A DNA stretch of 64,000 nt from Neotamlana laminarinivorans. GTDB taxonomy: Bacteria > Bacteroidota > Bacteroidia > Flavobacteriales > Flavobacteriaceae. The stretch spans positions 484,899 to 548,898 of the forward strand of contig NZ_JAJAPW010000004.1 of the NCBI RefSeq assembly GCF_020523925.1. Direction: 5' to 3'. The notes under the pieces were generated by a model. The model made no database searches, had not been told where the DNA came from, and was given only the letters and a program-made list of their open reading frames with translations. Below are positions 54,123-62,086 of the stretch, piece after piece; positions within the stretch are counted from its first letter, which is position 1; each line of letters opens with the position of its first letter. The position numbers and the translations under genes are program-made.

Positions 54123-55358
54123 TTGAATTACGAGTTTTTTATAGCAAAACGCTTAATTGGTAGTAAAGCGTATAAAAGTAGTATTTCGGCGCCAATAATA
54201 AAAATTGGTATAGCTGCAATAGCTATAGGTATTGTGGTTATGATGATTGCCATAGCTACAGGTATAGGGCTTCAACAAAAAATTAGAGATAAAGTTGTAG
54301 CCTTTAACGGGCATATAACTATAAGTAATTACGATAGTAATAACTCGCAAGAAAGTGTATTTCCAATTTCAAAAAATCAAGAATTTTATCCAGAGTTTAA
54401 ATCTGTAGACGGTATAGCCCATGTGCAGGGTGTTGCAACAAAATTTGGTGTAATTAGAACCGAAACAGATTTTGAAGGTGTAGTTTATAAAGGCGTAGGA
54501 GAAGACTATAATTGGCAATATTTTAAAGAGTTTTTAATAGATGGCGTATTACCAAACTTGCAAAAAAAATGGAGTGAAGAAGTTTTAATCTCGGAGTATT
54601 TAGCCAATAGACTAGGTTTTAAAGTAGGAGACGAGTTTCAAATGGTGTTTGCAAAAAACGACCCAGAAAAGTTACCAAACTATGTAAAATGTAAAGTTGT
54701 AGGCGTTTACAGTTCGGGATTTCAAGATTTAGATAAGCAGTTTTTAATCGGGAATTTACGTCATATACAAAGACTAAATAAATGGGAAACCGACCAAATT
54801 GGCAACTTTGAAGTTTTTATAAACGATTTTTCAAAAATCGATAGAAAAGGCATAGAAGTTTACCAAAACACACCATCAACCTTAAATACAGAAACTGTAA
54901 CAAACAAATTCGCATCAATTTTCGAGTGGATAAGTATTTTCGATAAAAACATTTATGGCATAATAGGAATCATGATTTTAGTAGCCGGTATAAACATGAT
55001 AACCGCACTACTCGTTTTAATTCTAGAACGCACACAAATGATAGGCGTTTTAAAAGCCCTAGGTAGTAACAATTGGAGCATACGTAAGCTATTTCTATAC
55101 AACGCATCCTATTTAATTTTACTCGGTTTATTTTGGGGTAATTTAATCGGTTTGGCGGTATTATTATCTCAAAAATACTTTAAAATTTTTCCTCTAGACC
55201 CAAGTGTTTATTACGTTACCGAAGCTCCAGTTTTTATAAGTGTAGGTTACATAATTGCATTAAATGTTGGCACCTTAATATTATGTTTAATTATGCTTTT
55301 AGTGCCATCTTATTTAATTACAAAAATATCTCCAGTAAAAGCCATACGATTTACTTAA
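54123..55358 (+). CDS. FtsX/LolE-like ABC permease
   Basis: 412 residues from TTG 54123, matching the start of this family (NYEFFIAKRLIGSKAYKSSISAPIIKIGIAAIAIG); the frame is open further upstream inside namZ on the other strand but that extension does not look like protein. One N-terminal helix, a large MacB-like periplasmic domain, and three C-terminal helices with MIGVLKALGSNNWSIRKLF and SPVKAIRF at the end. It may move lipoproteins or lipids between membranes with an unlinked ATPase. A TATTTTTG box at 54088-54095, inside the namZ signal peptide codons, may be its -7 element. Confidence 0.85.
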   Translation: MNYEFFIAKRLIGSKAYKSSISAPIIKIGIAAIAIGIVVMMIAIATGIGLQQKIRDKVVAFNGHITISNYDSNNSQESVFPISKNQEFYPEFKSVDGIAHVQGVATKFGVIRTETDFEGVVYKGVGEDYNWQYFKEFLIDGVLPNLQKKWSEEVLISEYLANRLGFKVGDEFQMVFAKNDPEKLPNYVKCKVVGVYSSGFQDLDKQFLIGNLRHIQRLNKWETDQIGNFEVFINDFSKIDRKGIEVYQNTPSTLNTETVTNKFASIFEWISIFDKNIYGIIGIMILVAGINMITALLVLILERTQMIGVLKALGSNNWSIRKLFLYNASYLILLGLFWGNLIGLAVLLSQKYFKIFPLDPSVYYVTEAPVFISVGYIIALNVGTLILCLIMLLVPSYLITKISPVKAIRFT

Positions 55359-55365
55359 ATAATTT

Positions 55366-55449
55366 GGGCATTACCCTAAAGGGTCGGGCTTTCGGTAGTC
55401 GCTACCTCCTGCGTCGGTGAGCTCCAACAATACCTCAATCCCTAATGCG
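55366..55449 (+). repeat. Structured intergenic repeat, copy 3 (GCATTA/TAATGC ends)
   Basis: Begins GGGCATTACCC and ends CCCTAATGCG; GCATTA (55368-55373) pairs with TAATGC (55443-55448). Against copies 1 and 2 both ends changed together (GCGTTA/TAACGC to GCATTA/TAATGC), so the pairing is kept. First hairpin ACCC-TAAA-GGGT, second stem GCTACC/GGTGAGC, then GGTA/TACC as in copy 1. It lies between the permease gene and yaaA. Confidence 0.8.
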
Positions 55450-55578
55450 AATAGTTAAACCTTATAGTAAAGGCTTAGCAATAAATTAAACTTATATTGA
55501 TATTGTAAATAATATTGAAGAAGCTATATAAAAGCAAGCAAGTAATTGTAAATTTGAATATCAAAAAAAGAAAGAATT

Positions 55579-56337
55579 ATGAAGCTTGTACTATCACCCG
55601 CTAAATCTTTAGATTTTGAAAGCGAATTACCAATACAAAACTTTACAGAAGCACAGTTTTTAAAACAATCAGAACGTTTAAATAAAGAGTTAAAAAAGAA
55701 ATCTGCCAAAAAATTATCAGACCTAATGAGTATTTCAGATGCATTAGGACAATTAAATTACGAACGTAATCAAGCCTGGGAATTACCTTTTACAGCAGAA
55801 AATGCACGACCTGCAGCATATGCATTTAATGGCGATGTTTATAAAGGCTTAAACGCCTATACCATACCAACAGAAAAAATAGATACTTTTAAAAACACAG
55901 TGCGCATTTTATCTGGCCTTTACGGTATATTAAAACCAACCGATTTAATACAACCTTACCGCCTAGAAATGGGAACTAAAATGCCAGTTGGTACTAAAAA
56001 GAATTTATACGAATTCTGGAAAAAAGATATTACCAACGCCTTAAACGATGAGTTAGAAGATGGCGAATTATTTTTAAACCTAGCCAGTAACGAATACTTT
56101 AAAGCTATAGATAGAAAAGCATTAAAAACGCCAATTATTTCAGCAAATTTTAAAGATTTTAAAAACGGGCAATACAAAGTAATTTCGTTTTACGCCAAAG
56201 AAGCACGCGGATTAATGGCGAGATATATTGTAGATACCAACGCTAAAACTGTTGAAGATTTAAAAGGGTTTAATTACGAAGGTTACGGATTTAGCGAAGA
56301 AATGTCAAAAGAAAACGATTTGGTTTTTATCAGGTAG
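55579..56337 (+). CDS. yaaA: Peroxide stress protein YaaA
   Basis: 252 residues, normal for the family (DUF328). Starts MKLVLSPAKSLDFES and contains DVYKGLNAYTIP, LSGLYGILKPTDLIQPYRLEMGT and the C-terminal FYAKEARGLMARYIVD. YaaA lowers free iron under peroxide stress and binds DNA. A TAAATTTG at 55549-55556, 22 nt before the ATG, may be the -7 element; no matching -33 TTG was found. Confidence 0.93.
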   Translation: MKLVLSPAKSLDFESELPIQNFTEAQFLKQSERLNKELKKKSAKKLSDLMSISDALGQLNYERNQAWELPFTAENARPAAYAFNGDVYKGLNAYTIPTEKIDTFKNTVRILSGLYGILKPTDLIQPYRLEMGTKMPVGTKKNLYEFWKKDITNALNDELEDGELFLNLASNEYFKAIDRKALKTPIISANFKDFKNGQYKVISFYAKEARGLMARYIVDTNAKTVEDLKGFNYEGYGFSEEMSKENDLVFIR

Positions 56338-56368
56338 TTTATTTTCGTAATATTACGAAAAACACAGT

Positions 56369-57094
56369 ATGTATTATTACCTTATTTTACTACTTCAAGG
56401 CTATTGCATATACCATATGTACAAAAATAGAATTCCCTATTATTGGATTTTTCTAATTTTATTTTTGCCTGTGGTTGGTTGTATTATTTATTTAATAACC
56501 CAAGTTTACAATAAGCGTGATGCAGAAAAAATTACTTCTGAAATAACAACCATAATTAACCCTACAAAAAAAATTAAAGATTTAGAAAATAAACTAGAAT
56601 TTTCTGAAACTTACCAAAATAGAATAGATCTTGCCGATGCTTTTTTAGAAACTAAAGATTATAGCAATGCCATTAAGCATTACAAAGAAACTTTAAAAGA
56701 TAAATCGCAAAATAATTTTTATGCAACAACCCAATTAATAAAAGCATATGTTGGTATTCAAGATTTTGAAAATGTAATTTTTTATGCAGAAAAAATAAAA
56801 GACCACAGTGAGTTTAAAAAATCTAGATCGCAGTATTACTATGGTATGGCGCTTAAACAATTAAATAAAATTGAAGAAGCAGAATATAATTTAAAAGCTA
56901 TAGATATAAGGTATTCGTTTTACGAAGAACGATTAGCTCTGGCTAAATTTTTATTAGAAATAAAAAAAGAAACCGAAGCTAAAGACGTATTAAATGAAAT
57001 TTTTAATGAATCGCGGCATATGACTAAGACTAACAAACGCTTATACAGGTCAACCATATCAGAAGTTCAAAAATTATTAAAAGAATTAAATTAA
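56369..57094 (+). CDS. Membrane protein with TPR-like repeats
   Basis: 241 residues. Two N-terminal membrane helices (YYYLILLLQGYCIYHMY and YYWIFLILFLPVVGCIIYLI, similar to the cardiolipin synthase N-terminal module) are followed by a helical region with TPR-like units (NRIDLADAFLETKDYSNAIKHYKETL; YYYGMALKQLNKIEEAEYNL). No enzymatic motif is seen. It ends directly at the convergent THX gene. Confidence 0.72.
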   Translation: MYYYLILLLQGYCIYHMYKNRIPYYWIFLILFLPVVGCIIYLITQVYNKRDAEKITSEITTIINPTKKIKDLENKLEFSETYQNRIDLADAFLETKDYSNAIKHYKETLKDKSQNNFYATTQLIKAYVGIQDFENVIFYAEKIKDHSEFKKSRSQYYYGMALKQLNKIEEAEYNLKAIDIRYSFYEERLALAKFLLEIKKETEAKDVLNEIFNESRHMTKTNKRLYRSTISEVQKLLKELN

Positions 57095-57229
57095 TTATTT
57101 AGGCGTAGCTTTTCCCGTTACGCTTATTTTTTTCTCTACAGAAGGCTTCTTTTTTATTCTAGGTCGTCTTGCACCAAAAGTACCTCGGTTAATTTTACCA
57201 CGTTTTGTTTTTTTATCTCCTTTTCCCAT
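57095..57229 (-). CDS. Ribosomal protein THX-like, 44 residues
   Basis: A short - strand gene, ATG at 57229-57227 and TAA at 57097-57095. The product begins MGKGDKKTKRGKI, then NRGTFGARRPRIKKK, very basic, matching the flavobacterial bS Thx family (MGKGDKKTKRGK ... G.RRP), which binds the top of the 30S head. The C-terminal 15 residues (SVEKKISVTGKATPK) are longer than in the Thermus protein. It abuts the stop codon of the convergent TPR gene with no gap. Confidence 0.88.
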   Translation of the reverse strand: MGKGDKKTKRGKINRGTFGARRPRIKKKPSVEKKISVTGKATPK

Positions 57230-57292
57230 TTTATTACTATATTTTTGTTTATTATAAACTACAAAAAATAACAACGCAAGTCAAGTTTATTC

Positions 57293-58024
57293 GTGTTTAA
57301 ACACAAGCATCCATACGAGCCATTTATACTACCCGATACCGAAAAACTTATTGTAGGTACATTGCCGCCACCACGATTTTCTACAGGAGCACTTTTAGAA
57401 AAAGATGTCGATTTTTGCTACGGAAGTTATTACAATTCCCTTTGGTTATTTATTGATAAAATTCATAAGCTAAATTTGAGATATGATAATTCTAACGAAG
57501 CCGTACAACAGCGTAAAAACTTTTTAATACAACATAAAATTGGTGTTTGCGATATCGTTGCTAGTTGCGAACGCGAAAAAATTGATGCTTCAGATTTGGG
57601 AATGAAAAATATCAAACTTCGCAATATTGTGGGTTATTTAAAACAATTCCCAAATGTAAATACACTGCTCTTTACCGGCGGAAATAGTAAAAATGGCCCC
57701 GAATATTTCTTCAGAAAACATTTAAAAACATATGGTTTAAAACTAAAGCTAGTAAATAACGAAGTGCCGCGAATTCACCAATTCAATCTACCTGTAATTG
57801 TGAGTGAAGGGAAGCAATCTGCAAAAAAAGAAAATGTCATTTCGAGCGCAGTCGAAGAATCTTATCAAAAACCACGTAAAATAAAAACCGTTTCGTTAAC
57901 CTCAAGCTCAGGAGCTGCTAATATTTCAATAAGCAGAATACCTCTGTACCGTCAATTAAAAGCCAAAAATCCTAATTTTAATACTTTCGATTTTCGAGTC
58001 CTTCAGTATAGTGAGTTTTTTTAG
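57293..58024 (+). CDS. Uracil-DNA glycosylase family protein with repeat-derived insert
   Basis: 243 residues, GTG start (57293). The UDG-superfamily features are GTLPPPRFSTGALLEKDVDFCYGSYYNSLW near the start, LFTGGNSKNGPEYFFRKH in the middle and a C-terminal loop SSSGAANISISR in place of the usual PSPA-type loop. It likely acts on deaminated bases or is a UDG relative with an unknown substrate. Residues about 172-196 (KKENVISSAVEESYQKPRK) are coded by a copy of a flavobacterial intergenic repeat (57835-57863) joined in frame. Confidence 0.75.
   Translation: MFKHKHPYEPFILPDTEKLIVGTLPPPRFSTGALLEKDVDFCYGSYYNSLWLFIDKIHKLNLRYDNSNEAVQQRKNFLIQHKIGVCDIVASCEREKIDASDLGMKNIKLRNIVGYLKQFPNVNTLLFTGGNSKNGPEYFFRKHLKTYGLKLKLVNNEVPRIHQFNLPVIVSEGKQSAKKENVISSAVEESYQKPRKIKTVSLTSSSGAANISISRIPLYRQLKAKNPNFNTFDFRVLQYSEFF
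57835..57863 (+). repeat. GTCATTTCGAG-type repeat inside a coding sequence
   Basis: The stretch GTCATTTCGAGCGCAGTCGA, followed by AGAATCT, is a short imperfect palindrome (TCGA ... TCGA) of a type usually seen between flavobacterial genes. It is in frame within the UDG-like gene and related to the longer element at 21328. Its short arms could form a hairpin. Confidence 0.6.
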
Positions 58025-58100
58025 AACTTTTAATGCATAAATATTACGCATAAGTTGTTGTTATTCTATTAGGTTTTTAATGTTAAAGAACAAAAAATGC

Positions 58101-58328
58101 CTACTGTAAGTTTAGCTGCCATGAAACTTTTTCCGTTTTCAGATAGTTTTTCAAACAGGTTTTTAAGTTCATTTTTACATTCAGTGTAATTAACAACCGC
58201 AAGTGTAAAATCTCATTCGTGAATAGGAAGGCTGTCGCTGCACATAAATTGTTTTCCGTTAAGGTTAAAAGAGGCGAGCATAATCTTTCCTTCTTCAACA
58301 AAAGCTTCTTTTCATCATCGCTTAACAT
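58101..58328 (-). pseudogene. Decayed VOC/PhnB-type (glyoxalase fold) gene
   Basis: On the - strand the pieces MLSDDEKK, then in another frame FVEEGKIMLASFNLNGKQFMCSDSLPIHE, a stop, DFTLAVVNYTECKNELKNLFEKLSENGK, then back in the first frame VSWQLNLQ, follow one another in the order of PhnB-like VOC proteins. Lesions: a one-base frameshift after the first eight codons, a TGA (58215-58213) where the family has Trp, and loss of about 20 codons between NGK and VSWQLNL. The N-terminal third is missing. Not expressed as a working protein. Confidence 0.75.
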
Positions 58329-58359
58329 TTATAAGCTTCAAATTATAGAATAAAGTTAA

Positions 58360-58802
58360 ATAAAAATTAATTGCTTGTTCGGCATTGTTTTTTTAAAATG
58401 TTAGAAACGTAGTTATTTGATGTTTTATTTCAACCTTATCTTTAATGAGTATGCTTTTAAGCTGTCATTTTCAAATTTTTATTGAGTATTTTGGCAAACT
58501 TCATTACCAGTTTTCGCGTACCAGTTTTCAGATTCAGAATTTAAAATTCAGAGTTGAGTGTACAATCGGTGTATTGCTTTGATCAAATTTCGATTTATAA
58601 TTCTGTCGTATTCCACAACTCATGAGTGATTACGTAGCTGTTTTTTGTAGCGGCTTCGGCTAGTATTGGTGCGGGAGTTAATAAGCAATTAATTTCTAGC
58701 CAAATCAAAAGATTTCGCGACTTTATAAAACTACACTAAACTTTGGGCTAAAGGCAAAAATCCGTATTAATTATAACCAATGTTAGCTGCTAAGCTTTGT
58801 AT
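58360..58802. repeat. Degenerate palindromic spacer with broken copies of the cassette element
   Basis: No gene is seen here. The AT-rich stretch has AATTAATTGCTTGTTCGGC near 58365-58385, AAGCAATTAATTTCTAGCC near 58683, a hairpin AAATC/GATTT (58702-58715) and AATTATAACCAATGTTAGC near 58770-58790. These match pieces of the palindromic spacers at 59920, 62087 and 63158. It separates the VOC pseudogene from the DoxX gene. The rest between 58390 and 58650 shows no clear feature. Confidence 0.5.
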
Positions 58803-59255
58803 TTAAATTCTGATGCTACTAGCATAAGTCCAAATAATAAACAATATTTGTAAAGGTATGCGAAACCATAAATACACAAGACCGTTACCGTTAAAGGTTC
58901 CGTTTTGGTAATTCACATGGTTAATGGCTGCATAGACATTAGCAGGTAACAGTAATAGAAGAAAGATTATAAGCGTCCATCCAGATATAGTTTTTAGTTT
59001 AGGAATTAATAAACCAATTGCTAATAGAATTTCAAAGATTCCTGTAAGGTAAACAAATGATGATTTAAAGGGAATAACTTTAGGAATCATCATAGACATT
59101 CCTTTTGTAAATGCAAAATGTCCAATAGCTGTAAATACAAGCATTATTGCCATTGCAAGTCTTCCTGACAAGATAAAATCATACTCCTTATTCATAATTT
59201 TTATGACAAACAAAGAGATTAGAAAGCTTAATAAAAGTACAATTAAAGGTTTCAT
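58803..59255 (-). CDS. DoxX family membrane protein
   Basis: 150 residues, four membrane helices. The DoxX pattern is seen in GRLAMAIMLVFTAIGHFAFTKGMSMMIPKVIPFKSSFVYLTGIFEILLAIGLLIPKLKTISGW. Members are linked to redox or sulfur metabolism and organic hydroperoxide handling; the function here is unknown. It lies 60 nt downstream of the Crp/Fnr gene in the same direction, so that regulator may control it. Confidence 0.85.
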   Translation of the reverse strand: MKPLIVLLLSFLISLFVIKIMNKEYDFILSGRLAMAIMLVFTAIGHFAFTKGMSMMIPKVIPFKSSFVYLTGIFEILLAIGLLIPKLKTISGWTLIIFLLLLLPANVYAAINHVNYQNGTFNGNGLVYLWFRIPLQILFIIWTYASSIRI

Positions 59256-59315
59256 GTTTTTTAATTATTAAATGACAAAGGTCTACAAATACTCAATGAA
59301 AATAATTAACTCAAG

Positions 59316-59882
59316 TTAAGTAATACGTTTTCTTATCCTACTTAATGATTGTGGAGTAACACCAATATATGAAGCAATATATTTTAATGGAATGTGTTTT
59401 ATTAATTGTGGTCTTTCTGAGAATAGATTTAAATACCTTTCTTCTGCCGTCTTATTTAATAAAGAAAGTTCTCTTTGTGATTTTATCAAATACATAGTTT
59501 CAGCCATCTTTCTTCCAATAAGGTTTCCATTATTTGTTTTTTGATAGACCTCTTGTAAATCTTTATTAGAAATTTGCCATAATATAGTATCCGTCAACGT
59601 TTCAATTTCGTATTCAGAAGGAGTTTGTGTTAAAAGAGAATCATAGGCGGTTACGAATTCATTTTCAAATAAAAAACCAAACGTTAAATCTGATGCTTCT
59701 TTGGGTATATAAAAACGAATCACTCCCTTAGAAATAAAAGATAGGTGTTTTTCTATTTTTCCTAATTTCAAGATTGTTGTATTTTTTTCAAATCTCACTT
59801 TTTTTAATTTAGAGGAGAAAAAATACCAATCAGAATCGCTCATAGGAGAAATATTATTAATAAACTTTCTGATTTCGTTCAT
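59316..59882 (-). CDS. Crp/Fnr family transcriptional regulator
   Basis: 188 residues. The N-terminal cyclic-nucleotide-binding-like beta-roll has KVRFEKNTTILKLGKIEKHLSFISKGVIRFYIP; the C-terminal helix-turn-helix is LKYIASYIGVTPQSLSRIRKRI. The family often lacks cAMP binding in Bacteroidota. It is transcribed toward DoxX. The upstream side borders the palindromic spacer at 59920, so its promoter probably lies within that spacer. Confidence 0.9.
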   Translation of the reverse strand: MNEIRKFINNISPMSDSDWYFFSSKLKKVRFEKNTTILKLGKIEKHLSFISKGVIRFYIPKEASDLTFGFLFENEFVTAYDSLLTQTPSEYEIETLTDTILWQISNKDLQEVYQKTNNGNLIGRKMAETMYLIKSQRELSLLNKTAEERYLNLFSERPQLIKHIPLKYIASYIGVTPQSLSRIRKRIT

Positions 59883-59919
59883 TTGAGAATTCTTGCTTGG
59901 GTCTGAGTTTTGGTATCTG

Positions 59920-60037
59920 GTTCGTTGAGTGGTTTAGCATGTAATTTAGCAAATAAAAACTGAATAGAATATTCCGCAGGAATATTTGTAAACAGGCTAG
60001 AACTAGAAATAAAATATATGCATTGTTGTAAAACATA
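59920..60037 (+). repeat. Palindromic spacer element D
   Basis: TGGTTTAGCATGTAATTTAG (59930-59949) matches the spacer at 63172 closely (TGGTTAAGCAACTAAGTTAG). A perfect stem AATATTCC/GGAATATT (59968-59975, 59979-59986) with loop GCA follows, and TATATGCATTGTTGT near 60017-60031 corresponds to the right end of the other copies (TATACACGGTGTTGT). It lies between the start of the Crp/Fnr gene and the end of the secreted protein gene. Confidence 0.65.
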
Positions 60038-61117
60038 TTATTCAAATTTGCCAATTAAGCCCCAACCATTTGCTTTGTCAATAATTACACAATGAAGTGT
60101 ATTTGTACCTTTTTTTAAGTTTAAATATAATTTGTTAGTATTAATATCTATATGTCCTTGATATTGTATTCCTTTAGACCTAAATGCGTTATTACCTTTA
60201 AAAATGGCTGTTCCGTTTAGATAGACGATTATTTTATCACTATAATCAAAAGAAAATAGTATCGTTTTGTTGCTATTAGATTCAATATTAGTTGAAGCTA
60301 CGGCATAGACTTCTGTATTTTTTTCGAAGTTGCCAGCTGATGGTTTTTTAATAAATTTTGACAATGGAAGTAAACCTGATTTTTCGGTTAATACAGTTGT
60401 ATATTTCTCTTTTAAAAAGCTGCTGAAGTTTAATTTTTCTTCAACAACTGGAAACCCTTTTGTAATATTCCATTGTGATATAATGTTAGGTTTTATGTTA
60501 TTTTGAGTATTTGTTTTATTTTGATTAATAACATCTTTATTGGTAAATCTAAAATTTGAAAATCTATTATTAAATAATGCAAATAGACCAATTTCTCCTT
60601 TATTATGTGTTGTTCTAAGATTATCTATGGTAAGCACTTTTTCATCATTTACAAAAATAGTTGCATTTTTACCGTTTATTTCAATGCGTAAGGTATTCCA
60701 GCCTTTAGTTTTAAAGTTAACATTAGCTTGGTATTCTTTATATAATTGCCAGGTTAATTCTTCATTATAAGTTGGCGAATATTGTAAAGCATCTGCTTGA
60801 TTTGATTTATGAAGTCTCATATAAACTTCCTCCATAGTATTTTGTTGCTTTCTAAAAATAATACCTGCAAAACTCCTTTTATTGTTGGCATAAACATCAA
60901 CTTCAATAGTTCCATTTGAAAATTCATTGTTTTTCAAAAAAGCTTTACCATTTAAAAGAAGTGTTTCTCTATTGTCAAATGTTTCAAAAGAAGATGTTCC
61001 TTTAGGTATATGCCAATTTGAAGCATTCATTGGAATGACCTTAGTTTTATTTTGTGCTTGAGATAATTGCAAGCTAATTAGGATAACAAATAAATTGAAA
61101 TAGAATAAATTTTTCAT
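60038..61117 (-). CDS. Secreted LamG/DUF1080-like carbohydrate-binding domain protein
   Basis: 359 residues with a signal peptide (MKNLFYFNLFVILISLQLSQAQ). Residues about 35-195 resemble a concanavalin-like (LamG/DUF1080) domain: FLKNNEFSNGTIEVDVYANNKRSFAGIIFRKQ, GWNTLRIEINGKNATIFVNDEKVLTIDN, and GEIGLFALFNNRFSNFRFTN. The second half (about 215-359) is another beta-sandwich-like region with IIVYLNGTAIFKGN. It probably binds a glycan at the surface. It lies 63 nt downstream of the AraC-type gene in the same direction, so the two probably form a unit. Confidence 0.75.
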   Translation of the reverse strand: MKNLFYFNLFVILISLQLSQAQNKTKVIPMNASNWHIPKGTSSFETFDNRETLLLNGKAFLKNNEFSNGTIEVDVYANNKRSFAGIIFRKQQNTMEEVYMRLHKSNQADALQYSPTYNEELTWQLYKEYQANVNFKTKGWNTLRIEINGKNATIFVNDEKVLTIDNLRTTHNKGEIGLFALFNNRFSNFRFTNKDVINQNKTNTQNNIKPNIISQWNITKGFPVVEEKLNFSSFLKEKYTTVLTEKSGLLPLSKFIKKPSAGNFEKNTEVYAVASTNIESNSNKTILFSFDYSDKIIVYLNGTAIFKGNNAFRSKGIQYQGHIDINTNKLYLNLKKGTNTLHCVIIDKANGWGLIGKFE

Positions 61118-61180
61118 AGTATTATTGATTTTTTAATACTTGCAAAGATTGAGTTTTACTCTTGTTTAGAATATATCGTT

Positions 61181-62056
61181 TTATGATAAATTACTATCGT
61201 TTTGGTAATTTAAGCGATACATACTAGGCGTAGTTCCTTCAAGTCTATTAAAAAATCGTGTAAGATTATTGGCTTCACTAAAATTTAAAGCGTCAGCAAT
61301 TTCAGAAATAGTTTTATTGGAATACCGTAACTCCATTTTAATTTCTTGTAGCAATCTAAAATGAATAATTTCTTTGGAAGTGCATCCAAAGTACACTTTA
61401 ATAACCTTGTTTAAGTGTTGTCTAGAAATATTAAGTAGCTTACAATACTCATCTACAGAATGAAATTTTCGGATATTTAATTCTAACATTTCCTTAAATC
61501 TGTAAACTGCAGAACTGCCATGTGTTTTATCTGAAATTTTGTAATGTTTTGAAAATAATCTGTTTAACTTTGATAAATAGAAATACAAAAGAGACCTGAT
61601 AATATGAAGGCTATCATTTTGGAAATTTGCTATTTCAGATATAATTTCATCTAGCGCAAATTGAATTTTATGATATTCATTTTTTGTTAGTTGCAAGTAT
61701 TGCGGATACTTTGAATTATAAAAATATTGAAGTCTATATACAAAAAGTTTATCATCAAAAAAACTAGACAAGAAATCGTTTTGAAAAACAAGATGAAAAC
61801 CTTTAATGTCAAAAAGCTCTATTTTACAGCTTTTTTTTTGGTAAGGAGAAATAAAAAATAAAGAGTTTTCTTCAATATTTAAACTATGGCCATTTAAGTT
61901 AATATGTCCTTTAGCTTTTTCGAAAATAAAAATTTCAAAAAAGTCGGTAGTATGTGGAGATTCTTCAAAAAATACATTAGGATTTGTTTCGAATCTATGT
62001 AAGTCCATTTTAAGTTCAAATCCATATTTTTCTTTTTCAAAATGAAATGTTCGCAA
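61181..62056 (-). CDS. AraC family transcriptional regulator
   Basis: 291 residues. An N-terminal cupin-like part (about 1-130; HINLNGHSLNIEENSLFFISPYQKKSCKIELF) is followed by a C-terminal two-helix-turn-helix AraC domain: YCKLLNISRQHLNKVIKVYFGCTSKEIIHFRLLQEIKMELRYSNKTISEIADALNFSEANNLTRFFNRLEGTTPSMYR. It likely senses a small molecule and controls the secreted protein gene downstream. Its start borders the palindromic spacer at 62087. Confidence 0.9.
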   Translation of the reverse strand: MRTFHFEKEKYGFELKMDLHRFETNPNVFFEESPHTTDFFEIFIFEKAKGHINLNGHSLNIEENSLFFISPYQKKSCKIELFDIKGFHLVFQNDFLSSFFDDKLFVYRLQYFYNSKYPQYLQLTKNEYHKIQFALDEIISEIANFQNDSLHIIRSLLYFYLSKLNRLFSKHYKISDKTHGSSAVYRFKEMLELNIRKFHSVDEYCKLLNISRQHLNKVIKVYFGCTSKEIIHFRLLQEIKMELRYSNKTISEIADALNFSEANNLTRFFNRLEGTTPSMYRLNYQNDSNLS

Positions 62057-62086
62057 ATCTTAATTATTTTTTAGTTTTATATACTT

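Noticed and set aside
58101..58328. Intact 75-residue protein on the - strand
   Set aside because: It mixes two frames of a VOC family gene; only the ends MLSDDEKK and VSWQLNLQ belong to the real frame, so it is a pseudogene.
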